This document shows positions 5,747-6,382 of a stretch of DNA of 6,382 bases, piece after piece. Within the stretch, counting starts at the first letter, position 1, and each line of letters starts with the position of its first letter. Made by a program: the position numbers and the translations under genes. The notes below the pieces were generated by a model. That model worked only from the letters and a program-made list of their open reading frames with translations, was not told the DNA's origin and ran no database searches. The DNA comes from an uncultured Coriobacteriaceae bacterium (GTDB taxonomy: Bacteria > Actinomycetota > Coriobacteriia > Coriobacteriales > Atopobiaceae), in the NCBI GenBank assembly GCA_947367165.1, contig CANBCO010000021.1:1-6382 (forward strand), written 5' to 3'.

Positions 5747-6382
5747 TTACGCCTCATTATCAATAGTTACATGCTCAAGATGGGTTGCATATCCAAGCGA
5801 CTCAATAAAAGCGGCGCTTTTCTCGGCAGCGACTACTGAGCGATGCCTTCCACCTGTACAGCCAAAGCCAATCTTTAACTGCGATCTTCCTTCTTTTAAA
5901 TAGGCAGGAAGGATAGTTGCAAGCGTACGTTCCCACAATGGAAAGAACAGCGTTGCTGCCTCAGTCTTCATAACATACTCTTGAACCGCCTTATCTTTTC
6001 CCGAAAGCTCCCGAAGCTCATCAACCCAATACGGATTTGGAATAAAGCGCATATCAAGCAAGATGTCAAAATCGCGAGGAATCCCATAGCGGTACCCAAA
6101 AGAGCAAATTTGTACTTCAAGTGTATCTTTTCTCTCTTGTTTTCCATAGTAGGAAAATATAGCTTTATGAAGCTCATGCGGATTTAGCTTAGAAGTGTCT
6201 ATCACAACGTTTGCGTCTTTTTTTGCACCCGATAAAAGCACCCGCTCTCGCTCGATACTGCGCTCTATGCTCTCCCCTTTTTTAGCGATTGGATTTTTTC
6301 TACGTGAAAACGCATACCGTTTTTTTAGTGTTTCTGTATCGCAATCGAGAAAAAGAAGCGAGGTAGTCAAGTTGTTCTTGTT
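5747..6382 (-). CDS. rapZ: RNase adapter/nucleotide-binding protein RapZ (YvcJ), partial at 5' end
   Basis: RapZ (YvcJ) is a nucleotide-binding protein. In E. coli it guides RNase E to the small RNA GlmZ and so controls glucosamine-6-phosphate synthase. In Gram-positives its role is less clear. The window holds 211 C-terminal residues of a family near 290, and the frame is open to the right edge. The Walker A N-terminus is therefore outside, and the TTG at 6370 is an internal leucine, not a start. Visible hallmarks are LFLDCDTETLKKRY, SRRKNPI (usually RRKHPL), SFGYRYGIPRDFDILLDMRFIPNPYW and the C-terminal GCTGGRHRSV (about 5834-5863), followed by the terminal DNEA. The stop lies 3 nt before whiA, its usual neighbourhood partner. 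Confidence 0.95.
   Translation of the reverse strand, partial: NKNNLTTSLLFLDCDTETLKKRYAFSRRKNPIAKKGESIERSIERERVLLSGAKKDANVVIDTSKLNPHELHKAIFSYYGKQERKDTLEVQICSFGYRYGIPRDFDILLDMRFIPNPYWVDELRELSGKDKAVQEYVMKTEAATLFFPLWERTLATILPAYLKEGRSQLKIGFGCTGGRHRSVVAAEKSAAFIESLGYATHLEHVTIDNEA
5752..5755 (-). promoter_or_regulatory. whiA Shine-Dalgarno within the rapZ 3' end
   Basis: GAGG lies 8 nt before the whiA ATG, within the last rapZ codons. The junction reads TAATAGATG: the rapZ stop, a second stop in the same frame, then the whiA start. This supports the chosen whiA start and close coupling. Confidence 0.5.

Noticed and set aside
5968..6187. Open frames in both other directions within rapZ
   Set aside because: They overlap the well-conserved RapZ reading frame and show no family motifs.
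6368..6370. TTG as a start codon for a 207-residue RapZ
   Set aside because: The frame stays open to the right edge, and the segment matches the middle of RapZ (LFLDCDTETL). The gene is truncated by the window, not started here.

Overview
The window is part of a conserved bacterial chromosomal gene block. Every supported gene lies on the minus strand, so transcription runs from high to low coordinates. In transcription order it holds rapZ (5' part cut off by the right edge), whiA, gap, pgk, tpiA, secG and a lipoprotein gene for an oligopeptide-type ABC transporter binding protein (3' part cut off by the left edge). The order whiA-gap-pgk-tpiA-secG with rapZ upstream is typical of Actinobacteria. 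The modest G+C content, A/T-rich wobble positions and the Firmicutes-like C-terminal signature of GAPDH argue against high-GC groups such as Streptomyces or Corynebacterium. They suggest a lower-GC Coriobacteriia member, such as an Atopobium/Lancefieldella/Olsenella relative. That placement is an inference from gene order and protein motifs, not from a database search.

Region by region: 5747-6382 is the C-terminal two thirds of RapZ, followed after 3 nt by whiA (4805-5743). A 177-nt gap (4628-4804) holds the likely gap promoter and a clear inverted repeat. gap (3602-4627) is separated from pgk (2325-3518) by an 83-nt spacer with a strong 12-bp terminator-type hairpin. pgk and tpiA (1559-2332) overlap by 8 nt. 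A 59-nt spacer after tpiA carries a hairpin across the tpiA stop codon and an extended -10 promoter reading into secG (1254-1499). secG is followed after 6 nt by the binding-protein gene (1-1247), whose Shine-Dalgarno overlaps the secG stop codon. No stretch over 300 bases lacks a gene, and no RNA gene, mobile element or CRISPR array was seen.

Functionally, gap, pgk and tpiA encode three consecutive enzymes of lower glycolysis. RapZ and WhiA are a conserved Gram-positive pair tied to cell-envelope sugar metabolism and cell division. SecG and a Tat-type lipoprotein add export and peptide uptake. The genes themselves are well-known families. The points worth a second look are regulatory or architectural: the absence of yvcK between rapZ and whiA, the nested terminator/ribosome-binding-site palindrome between gap and pgk, the inverted repeat upstream of gap, and the internal promoter that may uncouple secG and the transporter gene from glycolysis. 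I saw no convincing new system.
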